NCBI GenBank assembly: GCA_030620115.1
Contig: JAUXFG010000019.1
Location: forward strand, 1-37,842
DNA from: Candidatus Fermentibacterota bacterium
Lineage (GTDB): Bacteria; JAFGKV01
Direction: 5' to 3'
DNA: 37,842 nucleotides
Shown here piece by piece: positions 23,839 to 31,078 of the stretch. The translations under genes and the position numbers were made by a program. Each line of letters opens with the position of its first letter. The first letter of the stretch is position 1. Below the pieces are notes generated by a model. The model did not search any database, was not told the origin of the DNA, and worked only from the letters and a program-made list of their open reading frames with translations.

Positions 23839-24798
23839 CTACTCTAGCTTGAAGTTGATCTTCACTAGCCGGTACTCCACCAGCCCGGGATCATACAACC
23901 ACTGCTTCACCGCTCCAAGCGCAAGGTGATCCAGCTCACGCTCACCCGAGGACATAGTGAGCACCACGGTGCCGATCTTCCCGCTCTCGAGAATCTGGAT
24001 TCGGACCTTGGCGTAGGTCTCGATGCCCTTCTCTTCGACCCACCGGGGCACCACTGGTTTGACGGTTCGAATGCGTCTTCTTTTCCTCTCGCGCGTGGTT
24101 GGCCTGCCTTCCCGTGGTGGGCCGAGACTCCCTTTGCCAGGCGTCGCATATGAACGAGAGGCCCCCGGAGGCCGGAGCCGCCCGCGTTCCACCCCGCTGG
24201 TATGGTCTGCCGGATTCTTCGTCTCGTACCCCACGCGGCGAGTGGTGGCCGCAGGCCCTGTGGGAGCGGGAGCCAGATCGTCACGTGTGCTTCTCCCCAG
24301 AAGCAGGGCATCCCTCTTGGTGAGCGCGTCCATTTTGTCTGCAGGGAGGGTTGGCTTGAATTCATCATGGAGTGAGAGTGTGCTGAGCTTGTCCTCTGCG
24401 GAAAGCAAATCCCGCTCGTCCATGGGCAGCTCCAGAGGATCAGACGAAAGAAGAGGCATCTCCTCCGTGGGATCAAGCATCGGCTCGGGGAGCTCCTCGA
24501 AGAGATCGACGCCAGGCTCAGGAAGCGCCGCCGCCACGCGCATATCCAACAGGTTGGTCGGTGGCGGCTCCCGGAGCTCCCCATACTCCTCAGGCGGAGA
24601 TTCTTCGATGACGACAGCTTCCGGGAGCGGGGCAAGATCAACCGTGAGAAGGATTTCCCGTTCCACGAGCCGGGACTTTGAGATAGGAAGCTGATCAAGG
24701 CTAAGGAGCAGGAGCACATGTACCAAAAATGAGAGCACCACTGCATTCCGCCACTTGGAGTCTCCCCTTTGATACACCGCATCGTGCACAGCTACCAT
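23839..24798 (-). CDS. TonB-family energy transducer
   Basis: This 319-residue protein transmits proton-motive force to the outer membrane. It has an N-terminal transmembrane helix at about 18-34 (NAVVLSFLVHVLLLLSL), a long Pro/Glu-rich periplasmic linker, and a C-terminal TonB-like domain from about 245 (VEEKGIETYAKVRIQILESGKIGTV...). GGAGGAGAGAG precedes the ATG. It begins the run of overlapping TPR, propeller and lptE genes and is separated from exbD by a gap holding element B. The linker lacks classical Pro-Lys repeats, so a TolA-like role is as possible as a TonB one. Confidence 0.88.
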   Translation of the reverse strand: MVAVHDAVYQRGDSKWRNAVVLSFLVHVLLLLSLDQLPISKSRLVEREILLTVDLAPLPEAVVIEESPPEEYGELREPPPTNLLDMRVAAALPEPGVDLFEELPEPMLDPTEEMPLLSSDPLELPMDERDLLSAEDKLSTLSLHDEFKPTLPADKMDALTKRDALLLGRSTRDDLAPAPTGPAATTRRVGYETKNPADHTSGVERGRLRPPGASRSYATPGKGSLGPPREGRPTTRERKRRRIRTVKPVVPRWVEEKGIETYAKVRIQILESGKIGTVVLTMSSGERELDHLALGAVKQWLYDPGLVEYRLVKINFKLE

Positions 24799-25181
24799 CT
24801 CTCTCCTCCCCTTAGGGCTCGCGCAGGAATAACTTCACATTTTGACATCACATCTTCACCACATCTATTGGCCTCGCCTCGATCGCGCAATCCTCGACGT
24901 AGCCTGGACTACGCCCCCCGTCTACGCCAAGGCTCCGCCGGGGCAAGCCGGTTTCGCTCCCTCGGGGAGACCAATTCTGCGGCAAATCTGTGCGCCAAGA
25001 ATGCGAACTCATTTCTGCGCGAACCCTCACAGGTTCTTCCTCCATGGCCTCCACGGATTCAGAATTCACCGTTCAGCGTTCCCCGTTCTGGGTTCGGGGT
25101 TGCCTTCTCTTGCAAACCCTCACTACCCGAACCTCCGAACCCCTGAACCCTGAACCCTGAACGCTCACCAATCATCAAGGA
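24799..25181. repeat. tonB-exbD gap holding element B and heptamers
   Basis: No gene is seen. Element B occupies 24814-25027. 25060-25163 is GTTCAGCGTTCCCCGTTCTG-type and CCCTGAACCCTGAACGC-type low-complexity sequence, closely resembling 26468-26600. The insertion splits what is otherwise a continuous exbB-exbD-tonB order. Confidence 0.6.
24814..25027. mobile_element. Element B, long copy (MITE-like)
   Basis: The left end AGGGCTCGCGCAGGAATAA (24814-24832) and right end ATTTCTGCGCGAACCCT (25011-25027) are imperfect inverted repeats. The 214-base interior has no protein-like frame. Related ends bound a 73-base copy at 35663-35735 and meet directly at 10756-10773. No transposase is present. Confidence 0.6.
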
Positions 25182-25649
25182 TCATACCTCCTCTTCAATC
25201 TCCAGGAGGGCCGCAATCCCTATCTGCAGTATCCCCGCTTGCTTGCAAATACCCATGATCTTCACCACACTGCCGTGGCTCACTCGTTTGTCGGCCTTGA
25301 TAATGACAACCCTACTGCGGAGACCCGGATCCCATCGAAGCCGTTCCAGACGAGGAAGGAGCTCGTCAATGGCAACTTCGCCGCCATTCAGAATAATCTG
25401 CCCTTCCAGCGGCATCTCAATCAAGTGGTTTCGTCGCTCCTGCTGCGTTGCCACCGAACTCTCCGGGAGACGAATGTCCAGCTTATCCAACAGGTCGACA
25501 AATGTTGTCCCCATGAGAAAAAAAATGAGCAGCAGGAATACTACATCGATAAGAGGGACGAGCTGCAGCTCGATGGCCTCGGATTCCTGCCTCCTAAAGC
25601 GCAATTTTTTCACCCCCGATCGCGAGGTTCTCCACAATTTCGATGGCAA
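25182..25649 (-). CDS. ExbD/TolR-family protein
   Basis: This is the biopolymer-transport subunit that couples the proton channel to TonB. One transmembrane helix at about residues 30-50 carries the conserved Asp (LVPLIDVVFLLLIFFLMGT), followed by a periplasmic domain ending at ALLEIEEEV. ATG at 25649 gives 155 residues and overlaps exbB by 56 bases. A GTG at 25613 gives 143 residues starting VKKLRFRRQE, closer to the family norm, with a 20-base overlap. The start is therefore uncertain. It is co-transcribed with exbB. Confidence 0.92.
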   Translation of the reverse strand: MPSKLWRTSRSGVKKLRFRRQESEAIELQLVPLIDVVFLLLIFFLMGTTFVDLLDKLDIRLPESSVATQQERRNHLIEMPLEGQIILNGGEVAIDELLPRLERLRWDPGLRSRVVIIKADKRVSHGSVVKIMGICKQAGILQIGIAALLEIEEEV

Positions 25650-26406
25650 CCTCTTCCATCTCCCAGGTGAGCTGGTCCGTTCGGCCCCTGAGGTAGTGGT
25701 ACAAGAGAAAGAGCGGTATGCCTATGGAGAGCCCCACCGCCGTGGTAAGCAATGCTTCAGAGATGCCGTTTGCGATGAGATCCGGTCGCCTGGACCCGCT
25801 TGTGGCAATGACGTTGAACGCCCGGATCATACCCATGACCGTTCCGAGGATGCCAAGGAGGGGAGCAATAGATGACAGAGCGCCCAGTGCGCGAAGATGC
25901 TTGCTCAGTGATTGAATCTCATGACCGCCGGCGCCGTCGATGGCACGTTCCACTTCCGAGAGACCCAAACGATGTTTGGCAAGGCCCGCACGGAGCACCC
26001 GGGCCATGGGCGTATCCGCTTCGTCACAAAGATCGAATGCTCCTTTTATGTCACCCTTCAACCACCGGGCACGAATCTTGGCGATAAAGGACCTGGGCAA
26101 AATCTTGCTCCTTCGCAGGGCGAAGAGACGCTCCACCACAATGGTCACACCAAGCAAGGAGAGCAGCGCAAGCACGTACATGACGGACCCGCCCCTGAAG
26201 AACAGGTTTTTCATGAATCCTCTCTTCACAAGAACTTGGCCCTCTTGGTCCATGGCTCCAAGGGGGATCGTGTCCACCACCGTCAGCCCGAGAGCTTCTT
26301 GTTCAGCCAGGCTGGGCTCACTATCGCCGGCCGGCTGAGCCGCGGCCCCGTTGTACAGCCCCAGCAGCAACAGAACACCACACATCCCCCCTAAAAACAT
26401 GCGCAT
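25594..26406 (-). CDS. ExbB/TolQ-family proton channel
   Basis: This 270-residue MotA/TolQ/ExbB protein forms the proton channel with ExbD. It has an N-terminal signal-like segment (MFLGGMCGVLLLLGLYNGAAA), an extra periplasmic stretch of about 45 residues, then three transmembrane helices at about 72-92, 175-200 and 220-240, including SIAPLLGILGTVMGMI and EALLTTAVGLSIGIPLFLLY. The N-terminal extension occurs in some ExbB proteins. GGAGGAGGAG precedes the ATG. It is the first gene of the exbB-exbD-(gap)-tonB-TPR order. Confidence 0.93.
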   Translation of the reverse strand: MRMFLGGMCGVLLLLGLYNGAAAQPAGDSEPSLAEQEALGLTVVDTIPLGAMDQEGQVLVKRGFMKNLFFRGGSVMYVLALLSLLGVTIVVERLFALRRSKILPRSFIAKIRARWLKGDIKGAFDLCDEADTPMARVLRAGLAKHRLGLSEVERAIDGAGGHEIQSLSKHLRALGALSSIAPLLGILGTVMGMIRAFNVIATSGSRRPDLIANGISEALLTTAVGLSIGIPLFLLYHYLRGRTDQLTWEMEEVAIEIVENLAIGGEKIAL

Positions 26407-26735
26407 AGAATCTCCTCCTCCGGTTGCTTCTTGTTGTTTCCTATCACTTCAGGTTATGCGAGTGTTCAGGTGTTCCCCGTTCAGCGTTCCCCGTTCTGGG
26501 TTCTGGGTTGCCTTCTCTTGTAAACCCTCACTACCCGAACCTCCGAACCCCTAAACTTTGAACCTTGAACCCTGAACCCTGAACCTCTGAACCCATCAAC
26601 CTTTGAACCTCTGAACCCTGAACCTTGAACCTCTGAACCCAACAACCCATCACCCCATTCTCCCATCATCCCATTCTCCCACCATCCCATTTCCCCAATC
26701 GCGCCTGCCGGCCGGCAGGCAGGAAGCGAAGTCTC
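26407..26735. repeat. Heptamer and CCCATT repeat tract
   Basis: No gene is seen. 26468-26520 is GTTCAGCGTTCCCCGTTCTG-type sequence. About 26525-26640 is the window's densest run of CCTGAAC/CCTTGAACCTCTGAAC heptamer variants. 26641-26698 is built from CCCATT/ATCCCATTCTCC units. A perfect 18-base palindrome, GCCTGCCGGCCGGCAGGC, lies at 26703-26720. The promoter of exbB should be near 26420-26470. Confidence 0.65.
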
Positions 26736-28679
26736 CTACCTCGTTCCCCCTTCCATGGCCTGAAGATGTTGCGAGGCCTCGGACCTTCGCGGATGATTTG
26801 GATAGTTCGCGATAAAACGCCGGAATTCCCTCCGCGCAACCTCCAAGGAACCCTCCTCTTCCAGGACCATTGCCAAGGCAAGCTGGGCCAGAGGAGACGA
26901 ATCCCGCGCGGGAAAATCCTTCACCACCCTGGAGTACTCGAGCCTGGCCATGGAAAGACTCCCCATGAGCCGACGACAATGCCCCTTGTAAAGAATCGCA
27001 TCATCGGCAACTTCATGCCGCGGATACCCCTCCACCACCTCCTCCAGCTTGGGCAGTGCGTCTTCCGGAAGCCCTAACTCATAGAGTCCTCGCCCGAGCC
27101 AGAAAAGCCCGTCAGGAACCCTTGGGTCTCCCTGATACCGGTCGAGGAAGATCTCGAGTCGTTCCACGGAGCTCTGCCAGCGTTCCAGCGCCGCATAGGA
27201 ACGCCCCAAACGGAAATAGGCGTCCGACAGGTCGTGCCCCGGGTAAAAACCAATGGCTCCCTCGTAGATCCGAATCGTGGACAGGTAATCGTGAAGATGC
27301 AGGAAGTAGACCGCCCCTGCCCGAAAGTACGACTGTTCCCGAAGGACCGACGTTTTGCCCGAGGCTATGACGAGCTCGTAGCCTTGCACCGCGTTCGCCC
27401 AGTGCTCCAATCGCTCCGACGCATCGCCGAGTCTGAACCAAGTCTTATCCGTGGCAGACACATCCCGGTGTGCATGCCCAAGAAGCCTCAAGTAGTTTGC
27501 TTCGGCGCCGGCCCATTTCGCGCCGCTATAGTCCCGGTCTCCGAACCACTTCCATCCATAGGCGGCCCATTGAGTCGAAAGATGCTCTCCCACGACAAAT
27601 CGATAGTAGCGACCCGCATTCCCCTCATCACCCGAAGAGGCCAACAGATGTGCCAACCGCGCCGCCTCCGGGTCGGTATAATGCTGAACAACCCATCGGG
27701 CACTTGCGCGAGGATCGATCTCGCCGTCATGCTCGACAACCAATGCTGATGGACGCCGCAACGCGAGGCTGACACGGTGGCTGGTGGATAGTTCTTCATG
27801 CCATGAAACCGCGTAATCAACGGCGATGTCTCGCCACCGAATCCCAAATCCACCGGTGATCTCGGCGCTGTTCATTCCCGCCCGCAGCCGGATCTCCTCC
27901 CGAGGCCGCAGCTCGATGCCTCCCCGGATCCGTCTTCCCCCTGATCCAATTGGTGCGAATTCAATTCCCGCCGTCGCCCTCTCCCCCACGGAGTAGCCGA
28001 TCCCCAACGAGAGCCGCGACGGAAATGACTCACTCTCCTCGTCCAGCGTGAGAGCTGGTTGGAGAAGATTGGAGAAGTGGGCCCCCACCTGAAGCGGGGT
28101 GATATATCGATGCACATAGGGGAAGACAAAGCGGTGCTCGAGACCCATATCCGCTCCGAACCCCCACGCGCTCTTCTCCAGCATTGCATGGTTGACCAGC
28201 TTGACGCGGCTCGCCAGTGACAAGGAATAGCCCACGCGGGAGAATTCCGTTCCCCACCCCATCAGAAGGCCGGTTTGCGAATCCGAAAATTCCTCGCCTT
28301 TGATGGAATATCTATTATCGGTGGGACCACGCTGCTCAAAGCCGCCGCACCCAAGACTCACCACCCCCAGAGAGACTCCTCCCCACCTGGTCCACGGCGC
28401 AGCAAAGGTCAACACATGATACAGTGACCCCTCATAGAGCGATGCATGTGTCGCGGAAAACTCATAATCCTGCAGGAATCCGATCTGGGCCGGATTCCCG
28501 TACGCCGCCCCCGATCCTTCTCCCAACACCACGTCCAAACCCCCGAGCCCCAACGCGCGGGCTGAGGACCCGAACCGGAGATACGCCCCCGGCAGACCTC
28601 CATATTCGGTGGCGCTCAGAGGTGTCGCCAAGCTGATTGCAAGGCTCATGATGAGAGCGATTCCGCCGCGGACGGACAT
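26736..28679 (-). CDS. PorV/PorQ-type outer-membrane protein fused to TPR domain
   Basis: The product has 647 residues. A signal peptide (to about residue 24, PLSATEYGG) is followed by a PorV/PorQ-like beta-barrel half, with the hallmark PGAYLRFGSSARALGLGG and AAYGNPAQIGF near the N-terminus, up to about residue 310. The C-terminal half (about 320-645) is TPR-like (PGHDLSDAYFRLGRSYAALERW and later units). PorV-type barrels are known as type IX secretion shuttle components and as broader FCB outer-membrane proteins; no other T9SS gene is in the window. The gene starts two bases after lexA, so it is in the same transcript. The fusion suggests a periplasmic TPR scaffold anchored to the outer membrane. 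Confidence 0.8.
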   Translation of the reverse strand: MSVRGGIALIMSLAISLATPLSATEYGGLPGAYLRFGSSARALGLGGLDVVLGEGSGAAYGNPAQIGFLQDYEFSATHASLYEGSLYHVLTFAAPWTRWGGVSLGVVSLGCGGFEQRGPTDNRYSIKGEEFSDSQTGLLMGWGTEFSRVGYSLSLASRVKLVNHAMLEKSAWGFGADMGLEHRFVFPYVHRYITPLQVGAHFSNLLQPALTLDEESESFPSRLSLGIGYSVGERATAGIEFAPIGSGGRRIRGGIELRPREEIRLRAGMNSAEITGGFGIRWRDIAVDYAVSWHEELSTSHRVSLALRRPSALVVEHDGEIDPRASARWVVQHYTDPEAARLAHLLASSGDEGNAGRYYRFVVGEHLSTQWAAYGWKWFGDRDYSGAKWAGAEANYLRLLGHAHRDVSATDKTWFRLGDASERLEHWANAVQGYELVIASGKTSVLREQSYFRAGAVYFLHLHDYLSTIRIYEGAIGFYPGHDLSDAYFRLGRSYAALERWQSSVERLEIFLDRYQGDPRVPDGLFWLGRGLYELGLPEDALPKLEEVVEGYPRHEVADDAILYKGHCRRLMGSLSMARLEYSRVVKDFPARDSSPLAQLALAMVLEEEGSLEVARREFRRFIANYPNHPRRSEASQHLQAMEGGTR

Positions 28680-28681
28680 CT

Positions 28682-29308
28682 TTAGTGGGATCTCCCCAGG
28701 CGTCGCACCAGCGCAACCGCCACGCCCAATACATGGGCAGTGTGTACATGCCCTGCCTCGATCACAATGGGATCCATGTTCGGATTCGCCGGCTGCAACT
28801 CAATACCATGATCGGTTGGCTGATACCTCTTCAACGTGACGGCGCCATCGACATTCACCGCCACTACGCTTCCCTTCCGCGGTTGCCGCCGCGGATCCAG
28901 GACAACGTAGTCGCCTTCAACGATATGGTCATCAATCATGCTCTCGCCTTCAACTTTTACCGCAAAACAGAACTCTGGCATGATTCCCAAGGACTTTCCC
29001 AGCTCGAGCCGCCCTGAATGGATCTGGTCCACTTCAACCGGGGACCCGGCAACTATCTGCCCAAGAATGGGGATGGATCCACGCTCACCGTCGTCAATCA
29101 GTACTATCCCTCTGGTACTCCCGGGTTCCAGCCTCAGATATCCCTTGCGTTCGAGAGACCTGAGCTGCTGGCGAACCCCGCTGGGGGATCGTACGCCCAG
29201 GGCCGCCGCCAGTTCCCGCAAGGTGGGAGGAAAACCTCTCTTCGCGATGAACCGCCGCACTTCCTGAAGAAGCGCCTTCTGACGGGGAAACAGAACCCCC
29301 CGATTCAC
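28682..29308 (-). CDS. lexA: LexA repressor
   Basis: This 208-residue SOS repressor and self-cleaving S24 peptidase has an N-terminal winged helix (PPTLRELAAALGVRSPSGVRQQLRSL begins at about 27). The cleavage site is A87-G88 in IVAGSPV. The catalytic dyad is S123 in EGESMIDD and K160 in VTLKRY. All residues needed for RecA-stimulated autocleavage are present. The start is GTG overlapping the upstream stop (GTGA) with AAGGACAGG before it. It has no promoter of its own in the immediate upstream DNA, which is coding, and I found no GAAC-N4-GTTC or CTGT-N8-ACAG box upstream of ptsN. Confidence 0.96.
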   Translation of the reverse strand: MNRGVLFPRQKALLQEVRRFIAKRGFPPTLRELAAALGVRSPSGVRQQLRSLERKGYLRLEPGSTRGIVLIDDGERGSIPILGQIVAGSPVEVDQIHSGRLELGKSLGIMPEFCFAVKVEGESMIDDHIVEGDYVVLDPRRQPRKGSVVAVNVDGAVTLKRYQPTDHGIELQPANPNMDPIVIEAGHVHTAHVLGVAVALVRRLGRSH

Positions 29309-29973
29309 GTATCCTGTCCTTCTGTGGTGGGTATGACTTTGTCCAGCTTGATGAACTGGTTCTCGAAATCGGAGAAATCCATGGGTTCGTCATGCGGCTT
29401 CATCTTCGGCGGGGCGCCGGGCTCAAGATCAGCCTCTTCTGCCCCCAGTTCTTTCTCATAAGATTCAATCCGCTCGATATTGATGAGCACGAATTTGGTC
29501 TCAAATGCAGCTCCGTCACTCTTCAGGTCCGAGATTATCGGATTGGTGACCGCGAGGAACCCGCCGCGATGATAGGTGATGGTTTTCTCACCGCCAATGA
29601 CCTCTCCGCTGACCATGATGCCGCCGCCTAGATGAAAAGAGAACGACCCCTTTCTCATTCTCACGCCAAGCACATCGCGTTCGTACACCTTGATCTTGTC
29701 GGGCCTTACATCCTGAGAAAGCAGTGTGACATATTCGATAAGTCGTTTCCTTAGAACGACCCTCTGAACTCGTTCAGGGATGCCTTGCTTCCCAGGGATC
29801 CAATTCGTGACCTGGGCATCCGATAACGAAATCCAGGCGTCGTTCCTGTTGATAAACTCCTTCAACCTTGTGCTCGTAGGCAACACAAGATTGCCGACAT
29901 AGCTTGCATTCTCCGTGCGAATAAGCACCCTGCTCACATGGTTTCGCGGCTCCAAACCATCGCTCCTTCCCAT
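29305..29973 (-). CDS. Uncharacterised protein, DUF6812-like
   Basis: This product (222 residues) has no known function. Two similar beta-rich segments can be seen: RVLIRTENASYVGNLVLPTS...DAWISLSDAQV (about 12-50), and RMRKGSFSFHLGGGIMVSGE...GGFLAVTNPIIS (about 110-155). These resemble small DUF6812-type domains; that assignment is tentative. The tail is acidic and proline rich. The frame extends upstream to 30168 but would run antisense-free through the zinc-ribbon gene, so ATG 29973 is chosen. A TTG at 29955, preceded by GGAAGGAG, is an alternative. It overlaps lexA by 4 bases. Confidence 0.7.
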   Translation of the reverse strand: MGRSDGLEPRNHVSRVLIRTENASYVGNLVLPTSTRLKEFINRNDAWISLSDAQVTNWIPGKQGIPERVQRVVLRKRLIEYVTLLSQDVRPDKIKVYERDVLGVRMRKGSFSFHLGGGIMVSGEVIGGEKTITYHRGGFLAVTNPIISDLKSDGAAFETKFVLINIERIESYEKELGAEEADLEPGAPPKMKPHDEPMDFSDFENQFIKLDKVIPTTEGQDT

Positions 29974-30001
29974 CACCCCAAACGCCTTGGGTGACGAGGG
30001 C

Positions 30002-30349
30002 TTACAACCAGAAAAGGATTCTCCCGCAGTGCTCACATACCATGGGCCGATCACCGGCACGGGCCTGCTGAAGGCGCGCCGTGGCGAGCACCCCAAAACA
30101 GCCCGAGCAGGTCCCGTTGACCACAGGGACCACCACGCGTCGCCGATAGACCTTGGAGAGTCGATCATAGGCTCGCAACAGTGTAGGATCCAAGGCGGCG
30201 CGTATTTTCTTTTTTGTCTCCCTCAGCCCTTTGCCGCTCCCCAATTCGAAACCCATGGATCGGATCTCATCAGCATCATCGCCTTCGAAATCAGCCAGAA
30301 GGTTATCGATATCTTGCAGTGAAACGAGAAAACGAACATCCTTATTCAC
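30002..30349 (-). CDS. Short C4-type zinc-ribbon protein
   Basis: This 115-residue protein has two cysteine pairs, C81-x2-C84 (CSGC) and C105-x2-C108 (CEHC), the C4 zinc ribbon of the DUF164 family. That family normally has a long N-terminal coiled coil (total about 240 residues). Here the coiled coil is reduced to a short, charged N-terminal half, so this is a shortened relative. The start is GTG overlapping the ptsN 3' end by 8 bases. Its position before lexA suggests a nucleic-acid-linked role, but this is unproven. Confidence 0.8.
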   Translation of the reverse strand: MNKDVRFLVSLQDIDNLLADFEGDDADEIRSMGFELGSGKGLRETKKKIRAALDPTLLRAYDRLSKVYRRRVVVPVVNGTCSGCFGVLATARLQQARAGDRPMVCEHCGRILFWL

Positions 30350-30887
30350 GGGGCAATGTGTCCTCCAGAATGGCGACCAACTCCTCGAAACTCTTCGCTT
30401 TGAGCAAACGCCCCTTCATACCCCGCTCTTTGAATATCAGAACAATGCTGCTGAGGAATGAGAGGTACTGGTTCCCGGGATCCTCATGGGGTCCCAAAAC
30501 AAGAAAGAATATGTGCGCTCTCTTGCCGTCAGGAGCGCGGTAGGCGATCCCCGCCTTGGAACGCCCGATGATTACCGTAAGCGCGGTAACCAGCGCCGTG
30601 CGAACATGGGGAACTGCGAGCCCTTTCCCCAGTGCCGTAGTTCCCAGCTCCTCCCTGGCGATCAGGAGTTGTTTGATACAATCGCACTCGCTGGTAGGCC
30701 ATATCTCCTTCAGCCCACATGCGAGCTCTTGCAAGACCTCGCTCCGGTTGCTCGCCTGGAGCGAGGCCAAGTACCGTTCCGGCTTCAGATAGCTGCTGAA
30801 TGCCTGTGGGGAAAGTGGGCCTGCCCGTTTTGCCTCAGGAGCCGGCTCCCCCAACGATTTCTTTTTCCGTACCACTCGTCCTATCAC
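30342..30887 (-). CDS. PTS EIIA nitrogen-type (PtsN-like) protein
   Basis: The 181-residue protein has a PTS EIIA type-2 domain from about 32 to 175. The phosphorylatable His is H94 in GKGLAVPHVRT, with the usual downstream HIFFLVLGPHEDPGNQYLSFLS. An N-terminal basic extension of about 30 residues precedes it. In other bacteria such proteins regulate nitrogen, potassium or stress responses through phosphotransfer. No HPr or EI is in the window. The start is GTG at 30887 without a strong ribosome-binding site; a second GTG four codons in follows AGGA. It is the first gene of the block ending with PorV-TPR. Confidence 0.88.
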   Translation of the reverse strand: MIGRVVRKKKSLGEPAPEAKRAGPLSPQAFSSYLKPERYLASLQASNRSEVLQELACGLKEIWPTSECDCIKQLLIAREELGTTALGKGLAVPHVRTALVTALTVIIGRSKAGIAYRAPDGKRAHIFFLVLGPHEDPGNQYLSFLSSIVLIFKERGMKGRLLKAKSFEELVAILEDTLPRE

Positions 30888-31078
30888 ATGTACCCCACTT
30901 GCATCGAAGAATCCCTGGTCCTCTCGTTCATGAAATCACTGCCATGTTCTCTCTCGCTCTGCGAATCCACCGGCTCGCGCCATGTCCCATGCGCCACGGG
31001 TACAAAAGCCCCCAAAGAGATTGGCGGAAGAGCGTGGCTGAAACATCGTGGGATACGTCACCTGAAGCGGGCGACCAA

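Noticed and set aside
24023-24694. Plus-strand Ser/Arg-rich frame antisense to tonB
   Set aside because: The composition reflects the complement of the Pro/Glu-rich TonB linker; there is no start signal or homology.
26525-26640. CRISPR array
   Set aside because: The units are 7-base degenerate repeats without constant-length spacers, and no cas gene is in the window.
26736-28679. Evidence of a type IX secretion system
   Set aside because: Only a PorV-like barrel is present; no other T9SS component occurs in the window and PorV/PorQ-type proteins exist outside T9SS.
29974-30168. N-terminal extension of the DUF6812-like protein to 30168
   Set aside because: It would overlap the zinc-ribbon gene for about 165 bases in another frame; the ATG at 29973, after that gene's stop, is better.
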